This document shows positions 17,046 through 26,898 of a stretch of 38,455 bases of DNA, piece after piece. The DNA is from an uncultured Bacteroidales bacterium (GTDB lineage Bacteria > Bacteroidota > Bacteroidia > Bacteroidales > JAUNSR01). The notes beneath the pieces were generated by a model. That model made no database searches. It worked only from the letters and a program-made list of their open reading frames with translations, and was not told the DNA's origin. The position numbers were made by a program, and so were the translations under genes. The first letter of the stretch is position 1. Every line of letters begins with the position of its first letter. The stretch lies in contig CAMTOJ010000032.1 of the NCBI GenBank assembly GCA_947074145.1, positions 1-38,455 of the forward strand, given 5' to 3'.

Positions 17046-19262
17046 ATGGACAATAAAACTATAAAGAATAAACGTTCTCATATAATAGGATTATTGGAGA
17101 ACAAGCGCTTAAAATCTGTTTTTCAAGCGATTAAAGAATTATTGTCTGAGCTATCCGACTGGCATTACAATGACAAATTAGAGGAGATTGAAAACGGGTA
17201 TAAATACATGTTGCAATATATGCAGCAAGGAGTTATTGATCCGATGCAAAGAAATTTATACAGAAAATTTATTTCTGAGTCATATATCATAAATGACAAA
17301 ATAACAGACAAGCTCTTACTGAAAGACGATTATAATCAATATTATACTAAAAGACGTTATTTTCTTTCTCAAGCAGACTGCATAAACAGTATTTATAAAA
17401 GACTGGATAAAGATCTTGCAAATATTTCACTTGCTGAGATAATTGAAGAAAATGGGGATAGTAATAATCAAAAGAATCATCTTCGTGTCAATATTGAACA
17501 CGAGACAGATAATTTGTTTAATTATGTTTGGACAAGTTATAATTGTTCAGGAGATGATGAATCTAAAATAGTTTCACTCTTTGATGACATTATAATTCCA
17601 TTAAACATAAAAGCACTCCTAATATCGGCCCTTACATTATCTCTATTGCAATATTATGAGGAACAAAAGCTTATTATTTTGTTATCTCTTATTAATAATG
17701 ATAATGATATAATTAGACAAAGAGCAATAATAGGAGCTTTACTCACGATATTGAAATATGAAAAAAGACTTGAATTATCAGAAAACATAAAATCAAGGAT
17801 TTGCGAATTAAAACAAAACTCATATTTCATCAATTCGGTGATAACTATTCAAACTCAATTCATAAGATCTCGGGAAACCGATAAGATTACGAAAAAGATG
17901 AATGAAGAGATTATTCCGGAAATGTTGAAAATGAACCCTTCTTTAAATAAGAAGAACACAGATGATATCCACTCTTTGGATATGTCTGATCTTGATTACA
18001 ATCCGGAATGGGAAGAGTATCTTAAGGAGTCGGGGATTTCTAAAAAATTAAAAGAGATCAGCGAACTTCAACTTGAAGGAGCAGATGTTTTGATGAGTAC
18101 TTTTTCTAATCTAAAAGGTTTTTCTTTCTTTACAAAAATCTCCAACTGGTTTCTTCCATTCGACAAGAATAACTCTTTCATTTGTGATCTTTTTGCCAAT
18201 AAAGTCTCCTCCGATGCTTTTCTGTCAATTATCGATAGTTCTCGTTTTATGTGTAATTCGGATAAGTACTCTTTCTGTCTTAGCATGCTTCAACTTCCAG
18301 AACAACAGAGGACTATTATGTCTGATCAATTTGCAGAACAAAATAATCAAATGAAAGAAATAGAAAAGGCAGAAGATTCTTTGTTGCCTCAACAAAACAG
18401 ATCTGAAATTATTTCTAATCAATATTTGCAGGATTTATACCGTTTTTACAAACTGAATTATCATAAGAATGAATTTGAAGATATATTCAATACAACACTA
18501 AGCATATATAGCAATAATCTTTTATCTGACGTTTTTGATCAGGATTCATTATATTTAGTAGCCGAACTGTTGTTCAAGAAGAAATATTATAAAGAAGCAT
18601 TATCTATATATCAAAAGCTGCTTGTATTAAATAATTCTGATTATTCCTTATATCAGAAAATTGGATATTGTTATCAAGAATTAGGAGAATATAAAGATGC
18701 AATTCAAGCATATATAAATTCTGACATAATAAAGAAAGATTCTCCTTGGACTTTGCGGCGCCTTGCCAACTGTTATAGATTTATTAAAGATTACTCAAGT
18801 GCAATAAATATATATAAGAGATATCTTGTTTTAAAACCTGACACTCTGTCTGTAGAACTGAGTCTTGGTCATTGTTATCTTGATCTGAAAAATTATGAAC
18901 AGGCTTTAATACACTATTATAAAATAGAATATCTGGAACCAAATAACATAAGAAGTCATAGGCCAATAGCATGGTGTTCATTCAAATTACAAAAATTCGA
19001 ACAGGCTGAAAAATTCTATAATATCATATTGGATACTAACCCGACATCTACAGATTTGATTAATGCCGGACATAATCTGTGGGCCTTGGGTAAAGTAGAT
19101 AAAGCGATTTCTTTATATAAAAAGAGTCTGAGAGAACTTCCGGACAAAATAAATCAATTCAGTGAATTGTTTTTATCAGACAAACATGATCTAATAGAAG
19201 CGGGAATAGAAGAAGATGATATATATATAATGCTCGATCAGGTTATTGATAATGAGCTATAA
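17046..19262 (+). CDS. Tetratricopeptide-repeat protein
   Basis: This 738-residue protein has no signal peptide or clear membrane segment. The C-terminal part (about 499-700) contains roughly six TPR units with the alternating pattern W/Y..LG..Y......A...Y...L...P (for example KIGYCYQELGEYKDAIQAY and LGHCYLDLKNYEQALIHYY). The N-terminal 490 residues look helical and match nothing I recognise. TPRs usually serve as protein-binding scaffolds, and the partner is unknown. The gene is monocistronic, converges on the condensin operon and ends in its own terminator. Confidence 0.85.
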   Translation: MDNKTIKNKRSHIIGLLENKRLKSVFQAIKELLSELSDWHYNDKLEEIENGYKYMLQYMQQGVIDPMQRNLYRKFISESYIINDKITDKLLLKDDYNQYYTKRRYFLSQADCINSIYKRLDKDLANISLAEIIEENGDSNNQKNHLRVNIEHETDNLFNYVWTSYNCSGDDESKIVSLFDDIIIPLNIKALLISALTLSLLQYYEEQKLIILLSLINNDNDIIRQRAIIGALLTILKYEKRLELSENIKSRICELKQNSYFINSVITIQTQFIRSRETDKITKKMNEEIIPEMLKMNPSLNKKNTDDIHSLDMSDLDYNPEWEEYLKESGISKKLKEISELQLEGADVLMSTFSNLKGFSFFTKISNWFLPFDKNNSFICDLFANKVSSDAFLSIIDSSRFMCNSDKYSFCLSMLQLPEQQRTIMSDQFAEQNNQMKEIEKAEDSLLPQQNRSEIISNQYLQDLYRFYKLNYHKNEFEDIFNTTLSIYSNNLLSDVFDQDSLYLVAELLFKKKYYKEALSIYQKLLVLNNSDYSLYQKIGYCYQELGEYKDAIQAYINSDIIKKDSPWTLRRLANCYRFIKDYSSAINIYKRYLVLKPDTLSVELSLGHCYLDLKNYEQALIHYYKIEYLEPNNIRSHRPIAWCSFKLQKFEQAEKFYNIILDTNPTSTDLINAGHNLWALGKVDKAISLYKKSLRELPDKINQFSELFLSDKHDLIEAGIEEDDIYIMLDQVIDNEL

Positions 19263-19265
19263 TTG

Positions 19266-19305
19266 AATAGGAGGAAAACCTGAATGGGTTTCCTCCTATT
19301 TTTAT
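19266..19305 (+). terminator. Terminator of the TPR gene
   Basis: Arms at 19266-19280 and 19286-19300 (AATAGGAGGAAA paired with TTTCCTCCTATT, one mismatch nearer the loop) are followed by a T run. Confidence 0.85.
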
Positions 19306-19326
19306 TTTACTCAAAAGTATATAAAC

Positions 19327-19369
19327 AAAAAGAAGGAGATTATTTAGTTAATATCTCCTTCTTTTTTTA
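19327..19369 (-). terminator. Terminator of the condensin operon
   Basis: AGAAGGAGAT (19331-19340) and ATCTCCTTCT (19353-19362) form a perfect stem extended by A4/T4. On the minus strand it follows the mksB stop by about 30 bases and runs into Ts. It closes the operon after mksB, which matters because a fourth gene (jetD) would be expected there in Wadjet. Confidence 0.8.
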
Positions 19370-19395
19370 TTGTTTTTGAATTAATTATAGTTGAA

Positions 19396-22300
19396 TTATG
19401 CAAGAACTTCAGCATCAATTTTAACTTCATCATTTCGTATAGGCATATCAAAAACTATAGAGTTTCTGTTATTATTACGTTTTACAAAATGAATAGCCGA
19501 TATATAAGGCTCCACAATATGCATTTTATCTTCAGGTGTTACCACAAGAAGTTGCAGATGTAATTGACGACATAACTCCATCAAGTAGCGGGATTTCTCA
19601 TCATCCTGATTAGAGAAAGATTCATCAACACATATGAATCGGAAAGAATCAGAATTATTTCCTTTTTGACTTATACCGAACTGATATGCAATTGCAGACC
19701 CAAGAATTGTATATGTAAGCTGAGCTTTCTCTCCTCCTGATAGTTTTCCGGTACTTTCATAAATTTTATATGTCTTACCCTCTTCATCTTCAAGATGTTC
19801 CTTAGCTTTAAATGTAAACCAGTTTCTTACATCTGTTACAGATTTTCTCCAATTATCATTATCGGAAAGATCATCGATAAGAGATTTGATTTTTTCAAAA
19901 CTATCTTCAAGTATAAGCTCATTTTGAGTCTCATTGAAAGCCTCCATATCAGGCTTCCAATTATTTAGCCTCAATCTGAAATCTTTGATATCTCTCGAAG
20001 TTTCCCTTTCTGCATAAAGTTGAATATAGGTTCTTGGGAAATTTCTAAAGGTAATTTTCTCAAGAGAATAGTTCAGTGCTTCAATATTATCTTTAATATC
20101 TTCTTCCTGACGCTCAAGCAAGACAATGAAATTGGTCATTCTATTGATCATATCTTCATTAAGATAATGCTTGAATCGTGCCTTATATTCAGTTAACTGC
20201 TGTTCGTTTATATTATTGTAGATATCGATATATTCCTGCACATAATCTATTTCTACAGGCAATTTATGCGTATCACTAACCCAATCGATAAACTTACGTC
20301 TAATCTCTTCGGTTGGTTCTCTGAAATCTCTCATCAGATTTGTTATACGATTTTGAATCTTAATCTCAACATCTCTGGTTTCCGAAATCTTTCTTTGAAT
20401 CTCTGTTTCCACTTTATGACGTACATTGTCAATATTGGCAGAATTCACATCCTCGAGCATATCTTCAAACTGAATTTTGAACTCTTTGAATTTACTATTC
20501 AAATCAATATGACGGTATGCATCAAGCATGGTTTTAAGATAATCGTATTGCATCACAATCTTATCAAGATAATCTTGGGCACGAACTTTATCTGTAGTGA
20601 AAGCCTCTTTCTTTTTTTCAAGTTCTTTAATCTCTTCTTTTAGAGATTTTAATTGATACGATAATTCCTCTACATGATTATTTGATTTTTCGAGATTACG
20701 CTTTTGTTTCTCCATTTCGCTTATCTCTACTGCTATTAACGGCCAATCAATCTCTTCAAACTTATCATATTGAAGGAAAGCGGTGATTGCATCCTTTTCT
20801 TTATGTAAAGAATCAATACGCATTTTAATAGCATTTAAAGATGTTTCCTTCAATGATAATTTCTCTTCGTGAAGTTTCAACAGCTTTAAAGTATGATTCA
20901 GTTTAGAACTATTATCCCACCCAAGCACAAAACGCTCTCTTGATCCGCTTCTGTCTCTATCATCTTTCTCATGTCTGTTATTATTTTTAATCAGACCATT
21001 AGATGTAATAGCTCTTCTGCATGTAGAGAATTTATCCATTTCATCTGTACATAAATAGTCAAATTCAGTTTTCAAACGTGATTTTAACCATTCTGCGTAT
21101 GGAGAATCATTTTTGATATCAAGTTTTGAGAATACACTATTTTCAAAATCAGAAACATAGTCATCAGTATAAAGATCCTTATTCGAAAGTTTCTGATATA
21201 CAATTCGACCTCTAAGATTTGTATTATTGACATAGTGATTAACTCTTTCATAGTACTCTTCAGGTACAACCAATCTTAAGGCATATGACTGAAGAAGCTT
21301 CTCAAGAGAAAATTCCCATTCTTTCTCATCTTCTTTTACCTGTATCAACTCTCCAATAAAAGGTATCTCCTCTTCTGTTACTCCGCAGTAATCAATAATT
21401 TCACTACGAATCTCAGCAATTCTACCTGTAATATTATTTTTATTCTTCTTTAATGTACCAAGTTGCATATTCAATTCGGAAACCTCAGAAGATAATTTCT
21501 TTATTTCACTTCTTGAATCCGACCACTGATTTTCAAATTCCGGAAGCTGATTTAAAATATTATGATATCTGATATTTGCATTATCAATATTCTCTGCAAA
21601 TTCATAATCACTTGGATCCTGTATAAGATTAATGATAGATGCAGCCTGATTATACTTGTTACATCTTTGCTTTATTGCATCACAAGCACTTTGTCTTAAT
21701 ATAATAGACTGCTGTATTGATTGTATATGTTTTCCAATCTCATCATTTCGAATAGAAGCATCAATTGCTTTTTCATCTTCTCTTTTAATATTAATTTCAT
21801 TATTACAAGCAAGTAATAATTCTGCAAGAGATGTATTTTTTTGCTTAGCCTCTTCGAGCTCAGCTTCTAAAAGATTCTTTTTCTTTGTTGCAAAGAATGG
21901 TGGCAATGTTTCTTTTAAATCATTTAAAGAGGCATAGGATGATCTTAATACTTGTAGATCATTATTTCTATCAATAATGGGTTGTAGAAGATCAAGCTGT
22001 TGTTTTGCCTTTTCTATCTCTGTGTGAGCGTTCAAAAGTTTTGAAAAGCCCTCTTTTAAAGAGATAAATTCATCCTCTATATTAGATTCCTGAAGCATAT
22101 TTTGTCTTATGAAATCATTAAGATTTCCTAAGACCTTTAACCCTACTGTTTGGCTGAATAGAGTCAGTGCTTTCTCTGATCTCATACCCAAATTACGTCT
22201 TATAGAGTTTGCATATACAGCCGGTCCATCATAAAACTCTATGATCTCACGATTATTTACTTTAGGATATTTATTTCTTAACGTTTTTCTCCAAAAACCA

Positions 22301-22803
22301 GCTGCATCAAAGGGAATAAAATCATCTTTGATTGATAATGAAGCATGAGCAAGAATATATGCTCTTCTTAATTCACTTCCTGAAAACCATCTAACCTGGG
22401 CCAGTGTAAGGTATTTTTCTACATTTTTAAATCTTGCCAATAGAACGGAAAAAGTCTTATCCTTATCAGGTCTTAAACGAAGTGTCTGCTTACCGTTTTC
22501 ATCAGATTCAGCATCTCCGAATTCACCTAATACATAACTTTCTTCTGTTCTTTCATTTCTTGTGGTACTTCCCGAAGAGAAATTATAGAAACGCATTCTT
22601 CTCTCCGGCACAATCAAAGTAAGTATAGCATCTACAAAAGATGTTTTTCCCGATCCGTTAGCACCCGTTAATAGAGAAGTATTTCCTTCAGGAGATATTT
22701 TATATATTTCTTTGTCAAATACGCCCCAATTATATATTTCTACGCAATGAAGACGATAACCAGCTGGTCCGAATTCATCTTCAAAAAGCATATTGTCTTG
22801 CAT
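19396..22803 (-). CDS. MukB/MksB-like SMC ATPase (JetC-type)
   Basis: The 1135-residue product is an SMC-like ATPase of the MksB/JetC group. The N-terminal head has Walker A GANGSGKT (47-54) after YNWGVFD. Long heptad-rich stretches (about 290-480 and 650-900) flank a middle hinge-like region. The C-terminal head has the ABC signature LSGGEK (1021-1026), Walker B FICVDE (about 1056-1061) and the D-loop SNQDDEK. The order with its two upstream genes is the same as in MksFEB and Wadjet JetABC. It probably extrudes or compacts DNA with those partners. It starts 65 bases after mksE, and no nuclease gene follows. Confidence 0.88.
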   Translation of the reverse strand: MQDNMLFEDEFGPAGYRLHCVEIYNWGVFDKEIYKISPEGNTSLLTGANGSGKTSFVDAILTLIVPERRMRFYNFSSGSTTRNERTEESYVLGEFGDAESDENGKQTLRLRPDKDKTFSVLLARFKNVEKYLTLAQVRWFSGSELRRAYILAHASLSIKDDFIPFDAAGFWRKTLRNKYPKVNNREIIEFYDGPAVYANSIRRNLGMRSEKALTLFSQTVGLKVLGNLNDFIRQNMLQESNIEDEFISLKEGFSKLLNAHTEIEKAKQQLDLLQPIIDRNNDLQVLRSSYASLNDLKETLPPFFATKKKNLLEAELEEAKQKNTSLAELLLACNNEINIKREDEKAIDASIRNDEIGKHIQSIQQSIILRQSACDAIKQRCNKYNQAASIINLIQDPSDYEFAENIDNANIRYHNILNQLPEFENQWSDSRSEIKKLSSEVSELNMQLGTLKKNKNNITGRIAEIRSEIIDYCGVTEEEIPFIGELIQVKEDEKEWEFSLEKLLQSYALRLVVPEEYYERVNHYVNNTNLRGRIVYQKLSNKDLYTDDYVSDFENSVFSKLDIKNDSPYAEWLKSRLKTEFDYLCTDEMDKFSTCRRAITSNGLIKNNNRHEKDDRDRSGSRERFVLGWDNSSKLNHTLKLLKLHEEKLSLKETSLNAIKMRIDSLHKEKDAITAFLQYDKFEEIDWPLIAVEISEMEKQKRNLEKSNNHVEELSYQLKSLKEEIKELEKKKEAFTTDKVRAQDYLDKIVMQYDYLKTMLDAYRHIDLNSKFKEFKIQFEDMLEDVNSANIDNVRHKVETEIQRKISETRDVEIKIQNRITNLMRDFREPTEEIRRKFIDWVSDTHKLPVEIDYVQEYIDIYNNINEQQLTEYKARFKHYLNEDMINRMTNFIVLLERQEEDIKDNIEALNYSLEKITFRNFPRTYIQLYAERETSRDIKDFRLRLNNWKPDMEAFNETQNELILEDSFEKIKSLIDDLSDNDNWRKSVTDVRNWFTFKAKEHLEDEEGKTYKIYESTGKLSGGEKAQLTYTILGSAIAYQFGISQKGNNSDSFRFICVDESFSNQDDEKSRYLMELCRQLHLQLLVVTPEDKMHIVEPYISAIHFVKRNNNRNSIVFDMPIRNDEVKIDAEVLA

Positions 22804-22868
22804 AATTATAAACTTTATTGTTATTAAATGGATATATATTGATTACTGCAATTTTTTACTTAAACAGA

Positions 22869-23459
22869 TTATACAGTTTCAGCAATATGTTGCAGTTTGG
22901 CTTTGAACTCTTCAAGTTTTTCGCTCGTTATTCTTGATTTTATGATTCTCTTTACTTCATATGAAATAATTTCTGAATCATCAGAATCAGCTCCGACCGG
23001 TTTTAGAAAACCAAATCTTACCATATCTTTAATATATTTATCCAGCTCTTTAAGTAGCTTAACTTTATTTGAACTTTCTCTAAAAAACACTTCTATTCTA
23101 TCCCTGAAATCTGTATGAGAAACGACTAAGGCATCGTTTTCTTTTAAATCAGTTTCATATTCATCAAGCCATTCTCTTAATAATACACATAATAAAGTTT
23201 GTTCAAAGGTCAGAGGCAAACGTCTTATTAAACCAATCGTTTTGCCCGTTTCATCAAGTTCTATCTGGCGTAAAAAAGCGTAACCATCATTTTTTTCAAC
23301 AATCAATTCTAATCCTATTTGCTCCAGATAAACAGTAATCTGTTTTTGATAGATTAATAATTCATTCCACAATGTTTTTGTTTCATCGTACAATGGCCCT
23401 TGCAAAAGTTTTACAACAACTGTTGCATATGGTGCAAGATTACATTCAAATTTTTCCAT
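22869..23459 (-). CDS. MksE/JetB-like condensin subunit (DUF4194)
   Basis: The 196-residue protein matches the DUF4194 pattern: TLWNELLIYQKQITVYLEQIGLELIVEKNDGYAFLRQ, then LLCVLLREWLDEYE and a C-terminal winged-helix-like stretch (ELDKYIKDMVRFGFLKP). In known complexes this KITE-type subunit binds the kleisin (MksF/JetA). Start and preceding stop are 2 bases apart, implying translational coupling with mksF. Confidence 0.85.
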   Translation of the reverse strand: MEKFECNLAPYATVVVKLLQGPLYDETKTLWNELLIYQKQITVYLEQIGLELIVEKNDGYAFLRQIELDETGKTIGLIRRLPLTFEQTLLCVLLREWLDEYETDLKENDALVVSHTDFRDRIEVFFRESSNKVKLLKELDKYIKDMVRFGFLKPVGADSDDSEIISYEVKRIIKSRITSEKLEEFKAKLQHIAETV

Positions 23460-23461
23460 AC

Positions 23462-24922
23462 TTATTTAAGATATATTATTTGTGGAGCTTCAAGGAATCT
23501 CTTGTTATTATTATCAAAATTCAATAATTCTTTCTTATTATAGTCAACTTCCATTTTCTGAGTGACTTCGCTAAGAGTAATATAGGCTATTAATTCACTT
23601 AGCCCCTTTTCTAGAGGATATTTGGTGATAATTTCTGACAATGATACTCTGTCTTTAGTTTTTAATACCTCTCTGACATTATTAGCAAGTATTTTTCTGT
23701 CTATCAAACGAGGATTATACAGAAGTGTCAATCTATCCAAATCTTGAGGAGTCATAGCACTCAACGGTTCAATATCATACACATTTTTGGTCGACTCCTT
23801 AGCAAGAGGACGCTCTATGGGAAGTCCCAATTCTGGCTCGAATTCCAGTACTATACCACAATCATCAGGCAATTGTGTCTCTGATAATTTTAAAGCCAAT
23901 ATTCTGATATCTCTTATTGTATCTCGGGATTTCTTATTATCAGAGTTATTCTTCTCTGCAATTACCTTTGTAAGTTTCTCTCCCAATCTATCATTTGATT
24001 CAAGCACTTTTTGGCCGGCACTATGTAATAAAGATTTTATTCTTCTGAGAAACTTCTCATTTGCATTAATTTCGCGTTTCTCTAAAATGGTTATACTTTT
24101 TTCAACAAGATTTTTTAGATTCGATTGCTCATTATCATTCAGTAGAAAATGCCAGAAGGAAAAAAAGCTTTTACCCTGATCACTTTCTTTAAGCTTATCG
24201 ACTGAATCAAAAGCATAACCTAAGAGATTTCCCTTTGTAAAGGAGTTCTGAGCCTGCTTTTCATATATATTTTTTGTTATCTCTCTAAAGTTATCTTCTA
24301 CTTCTTTGAAATCTCCGACAAGTTCGTTTGTCAATCTGTAAACATCCTCAAGACGAGTCTTAATTTGATAATCCTCATAGTGTTTAACAACTCCTTGTGA
24401 ATTAATTCTTTCAATTTCTTTCTCTATTTGACGCTTTTGGCGCTCAAGATCTGTTATGCGAGATTGAGGATCTGAAATACTATTACTTACAATATCTTCT
24501 AACTTTATAAATATATCCTGAAACTTGGATTCAGCTCCTACAAAATCTTTATCTTTCAGCACCTCTAAAATTTGAAAAACCTTTTCTGTATGCTTGGTTA
24601 AAACATAGAATATTTTTTTTGAAGAATCGTCTACATAGTTTCTCAACCAGTTTTCTTCTGTCCAAATATCAAGTAATCTTTTTGCTTTTGATATGGAATC
24701 CGGAGAATTTTTTATTAATGTGTCCTCCTCTTCGTCGGTCACCAAAAATTTATCCGAAAATGCAGCAAGTTCATCTATTAATCGATCCCCGATTATAGAT
24801 ATCTCGTTCTTTTCCTTAAATTCTTGATGTAAAAAGCTTAGAATAAATGACGATCGTTTTGCTCTTAGCAATTTCAACGATGGTGAGTTTTTTAATTTAT
24901 CTTCTAATTCCTGATATATCAT
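23462..24922 (-). CDS. MksF/JetA-like kleisin subunit (DUF3375)
   Basis: The 486-residue product has the DUF3375 signature near its N-terminus, SPSLKLLRAKRSSFILSFL, followed by a helical neck region and a central coiled coil (about 150-230). This kleisin-like subunit would link the heads of the MksB dimer. The frame reaches back to a TTG at 24970, but that codon lies about 10 bases from the predicted transcription start and the ATG at 24922 gives the usual N-terminus, so the ATG is preferred. It is the first gene of the three-gene unit. Confidence 0.85.
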   Translation of the reverse strand: MIYQELEDKLKNSPSLKLLRAKRSSFILSFLHQEFKEKNEISIIGDRLIDELAAFSDKFLVTDEEEDTLIKNSPDSISKAKRLLDIWTEENWLRNYVDDSSKKIFYVLTKHTEKVFQILEVLKDKDFVGAESKFQDIFIKLEDIVSNSISDPQSRITDLERQKRQIEKEIERINSQGVVKHYEDYQIKTRLEDVYRLTNELVGDFKEVEDNFREITKNIYEKQAQNSFTKGNLLGYAFDSVDKLKESDQGKSFFSFWHFLLNDNEQSNLKNLVEKSITILEKREINANEKFLRRIKSLLHSAGQKVLESNDRLGEKLTKVIAEKNNSDNKKSRDTIRDIRILALKLSETQLPDDCGIVLEFEPELGLPIERPLAKESTKNVYDIEPLSAMTPQDLDRLTLLYNPRLIDRKILANNVREVLKTKDRVSLSEIITKYPLEKGLSELIAYITLSEVTQKMEVDYNKKELLNFDNNNKRFLEAPQIIYLK

Positions 24923-24986
24923 TTCTTTGCTGTCAATTATGCACGATGTAAGATGAATGGATTGTCCCAATATGACTCTAATTCTA

Positions 24987-24994
24987 CAAATTTA
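24987..24994 (-). promoter_or_regulatory. Putative condensin operon -7 element
   Basis: On the minus strand TAAATTTG matches TAnnTTTG exactly, with TTGG 18 bases upstream (25013-25016) as a weak -33. The remaining 24995-25212 region is AT-rich and I see nothing else in it. Confidence 0.45.
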
Positions 24995-25215
24995 AGATGA
25001 AAATTAAAAATTCCAATATTAAAATCCTTTTGGTTTTACTTATTTGAGGAAAAAAATTCTATTTCTCAGATTTACTTGTATAAATTCTTAGAGACACATA
25101 TTCTTTTGTTTTTTTTAAAATAAAGTTGTTTCTATTTTTAACTCTAAAATCATATTAAGTAATATTTTTTCTCATTATTACATAATTTACACACCCGATT
25201 GCATATAACAAAGAA

Positions 25216-25248
25216 AAGAGTCGGAATAGAAAACTTATCCCGACTCTT
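25216..25248 (-). terminator. Terminator of the methylmalonyl-CoA decarboxylase operon
   Basis: AAGAGTCGGAATA (25216-25228) and TATCCCGACTCTT (25236-25248) form a 13-base stem with one mismatch and a 7-base loop. On the minus strand it is followed by a T-rich run, about 30 bases after the end of the beta-subunit gene. Confidence 0.85.
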
Positions 25249-25276
25249 CATCTTTAATATTTAAATTCTTATTTTA

Positions 25277-26398
25277 TTAAATCAAGAATCCCAAAAGTAC
25301 ACCCGCTGCTACAGCCGAGCCGATAACTCCTGCAACATTAGGTCCCATTGCATGCATCAAAAGGTAATTTGAAGGATCATATTCCAATCCTAATTTCTGG
25401 GAAATACGAGCCGAGTGAGGCACGGCCGATACTCCGGCATTTCCGATAAGTGGATTGATTTTATTTTCTTCCTTAAGAAAGAGATTGAATATCTTCACAA
25501 AACATACTCCAGAAGCTGTCGCTATTATGAATGAGAATGCTCCGATTGCAAAAATCAGAATTGAATCTGCAGTAAGAAAATATTTTGCCTGTGTCGATGC
25601 ACCTACCATTGTACCTAAAAGAATAGTTACAATATCAATCATAGGTCCTTTTGCTGTTTCGGCCAATCGTCTTGTCACTCCTGATTCCTTTAAAAGATTT
25701 CCAAGGAATAACATACCAAGAAGAGGTAAACCAGTAGGCACAATGAAACATGTAAGCAAAACTCCAACTATAGGAAATATAATTTTCTCTGTTTGAGAAA
25801 CAACCCTTGGAGCTTTCATTTTTATTGTACGCTCTTTGTGTGTTGTAAGTGCCCTCATCACAGGAGGTTGAAGTACCGGAACAAGAGCCATATAGGAATA
25901 AGCTGAAATAGCAATAGCTCCCATTAAGTTAGGTGCAAGTTTTGACGACAATAATATAGCCGTAGGCCCGTCCGCTCCACCGATTATACCAATTGAGGCT
26001 GCCTGATTCGGATCAAACCCCAAGGCTAATGCAATAGCGTATGCCGCAAATATACCAAACTGAGCTGCGGCTCCCACTAACATCAATTTTGGATTGGCTA
26101 TGATAGATGAAAAATCAGTCATTGCTCCAATTCCTAAAAAGATTAATGGTGGATACCATCCTCTGGCAACTCCGTCATATAATATATTCAATACAGATCC
26201 TTCTTCATAAATACCGATTTCCAAACCGGCATCCTTAAATGGAATATTACCCAAGAGTATACCAAAACCGATCGGTATCAACAACATCGGCTCAAACTCT
26301 TTGGATACGGCAAGCCACATAAAGAAGAAACCTACCAGTATCATAATCAGATTTCCAATCTCAACATTGGCAAATCCGGTATATGAGAGAAACTCCAT
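25277..26398 (-). CDS. Na+-pumping decarboxylase beta subunit (MmdB/OadB family)
   Basis: This polytopic membrane subunit decarboxylates carboxybiotin and exports Na+. The product (373 residues from the chosen start) has about nine hydrophobic segments and the family motifs ADGPTAI (in GIIGGADGPTAILLSS) and GNAGVSAVPHSAR. It matches OadB/GcdB/MmdB. The frame extends to a TTG at 26449, and there is an ATG at 26440. The ATG at 26398 is preferred because GGGAGG lies 7 bases upstream and the N-terminus then begins MEFLSYTGF. The context with a methylmalonyl-CoA carboxyltransferase favours MmdB over OadB. Confidence 0.92.
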   Translation of the reverse strand: MEFLSYTGFANVEIGNLIMILVGFFFMWLAVSKEFEPMLLIPIGFGILLGNIPFKDAGLEIGIYEEGSVLNILYDGVARGWYPPLIFLGIGAMTDFSSIIANPKLMLVGAAAQFGIFAAYAIALALGFDPNQAASIGIIGGADGPTAILLSSKLAPNLMGAIAISAYSYMALVPVLQPPVMRALTTHKERTIKMKAPRVVSQTEKIIFPIVGVLLTCFIVPTGLPLLGMLFLGNLLKESGVTRRLAETAKGPMIDIVTILLGTMVGASTQAKYFLTADSILIFAIGAFSFIIATASGVCFVKIFNLFLKEENKINPLIGNAGVSAVPHSARISQKLGLEYDPSNYLLMHAMGPNVAGVIGSAVAAGVLLGFLI

Positions 26399-26441
26399 TA
26401 TATTTCCTCCCAAAAAATGTAAGAAACTGTTATCCCCCATA

Positions 26442-26873
26442 TTATCCAATAATTATTAAGTCTGATCCCTCTAGCACAGAATCACCTTTGTTTACTTTTA
26501 TTGCTGTAATCTGTCCGTCTCTGTCGGCAAGAATACTATTTTCCATCTTCATAGCTTCAAGTACAGCAATTTTTTGTCCTCTTTTTACAGTATCACCCAC
26601 GGCAACTTCAATACTCAATATAACTCCCGGGAGTGGTGCTTTTATAGCTCCTGCCTGAGAAGAAACACTTGGTCTGCTTACAACAGGCTCTCCTGCCGCC
26701 GTTACCGGTGCTTTTTGAGGTCTCGTTAGTGGAATAATTTGTTTTTTTGACGGTTTATCCAGTTCTACCTTATAAGGGGTACCGTTAACCTCTACATTAG
26801 CAATATTTCCATCAATACTTGTAATAGATACTTTATATATATTGCCGTTTATTGTGAATTTATAATCTTTCAT
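26442..26873 (-). CDS. Biotin carboxyl carrier subunit (MmdC-type)
   Basis: The 143-residue protein has an N-terminal beta-rich domain (1-45), a Pro/Ala-rich flexible linker (about 46-75) and a biotinyl domain with LEAMKMENS. K109 is the biotinylated lysine. It shuttles carboxyl groups from the MmdA site to the membrane beta subunit. It lies 25 bases after oadG and ends about 43 bases before the preferred start of the beta subunit. Confidence 0.95.
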   Translation of the reverse strand: MKDYKFTINGNIYKVSITSIDGNIANVEVNGTPYKVELDKPSKKQIIPLTRPQKAPVTAAGEPVVSRPSVSSQAGAIKAPLPGVILSIEVAVGDTVKRGQKIAVLEAMKMENSILADRDGQITAIKVNKGDSVLEGSDLIIIG

Positions 26874-26898
26874 TATTAAATAGATCTAAAGTGACGAA

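Noticed and set aside
19396-24922. Complete four-gene Wadjet defence system
   Set aside because: No JetD-like TOPRIM protein is encoded; the operon ends at a terminator after the SMC gene.
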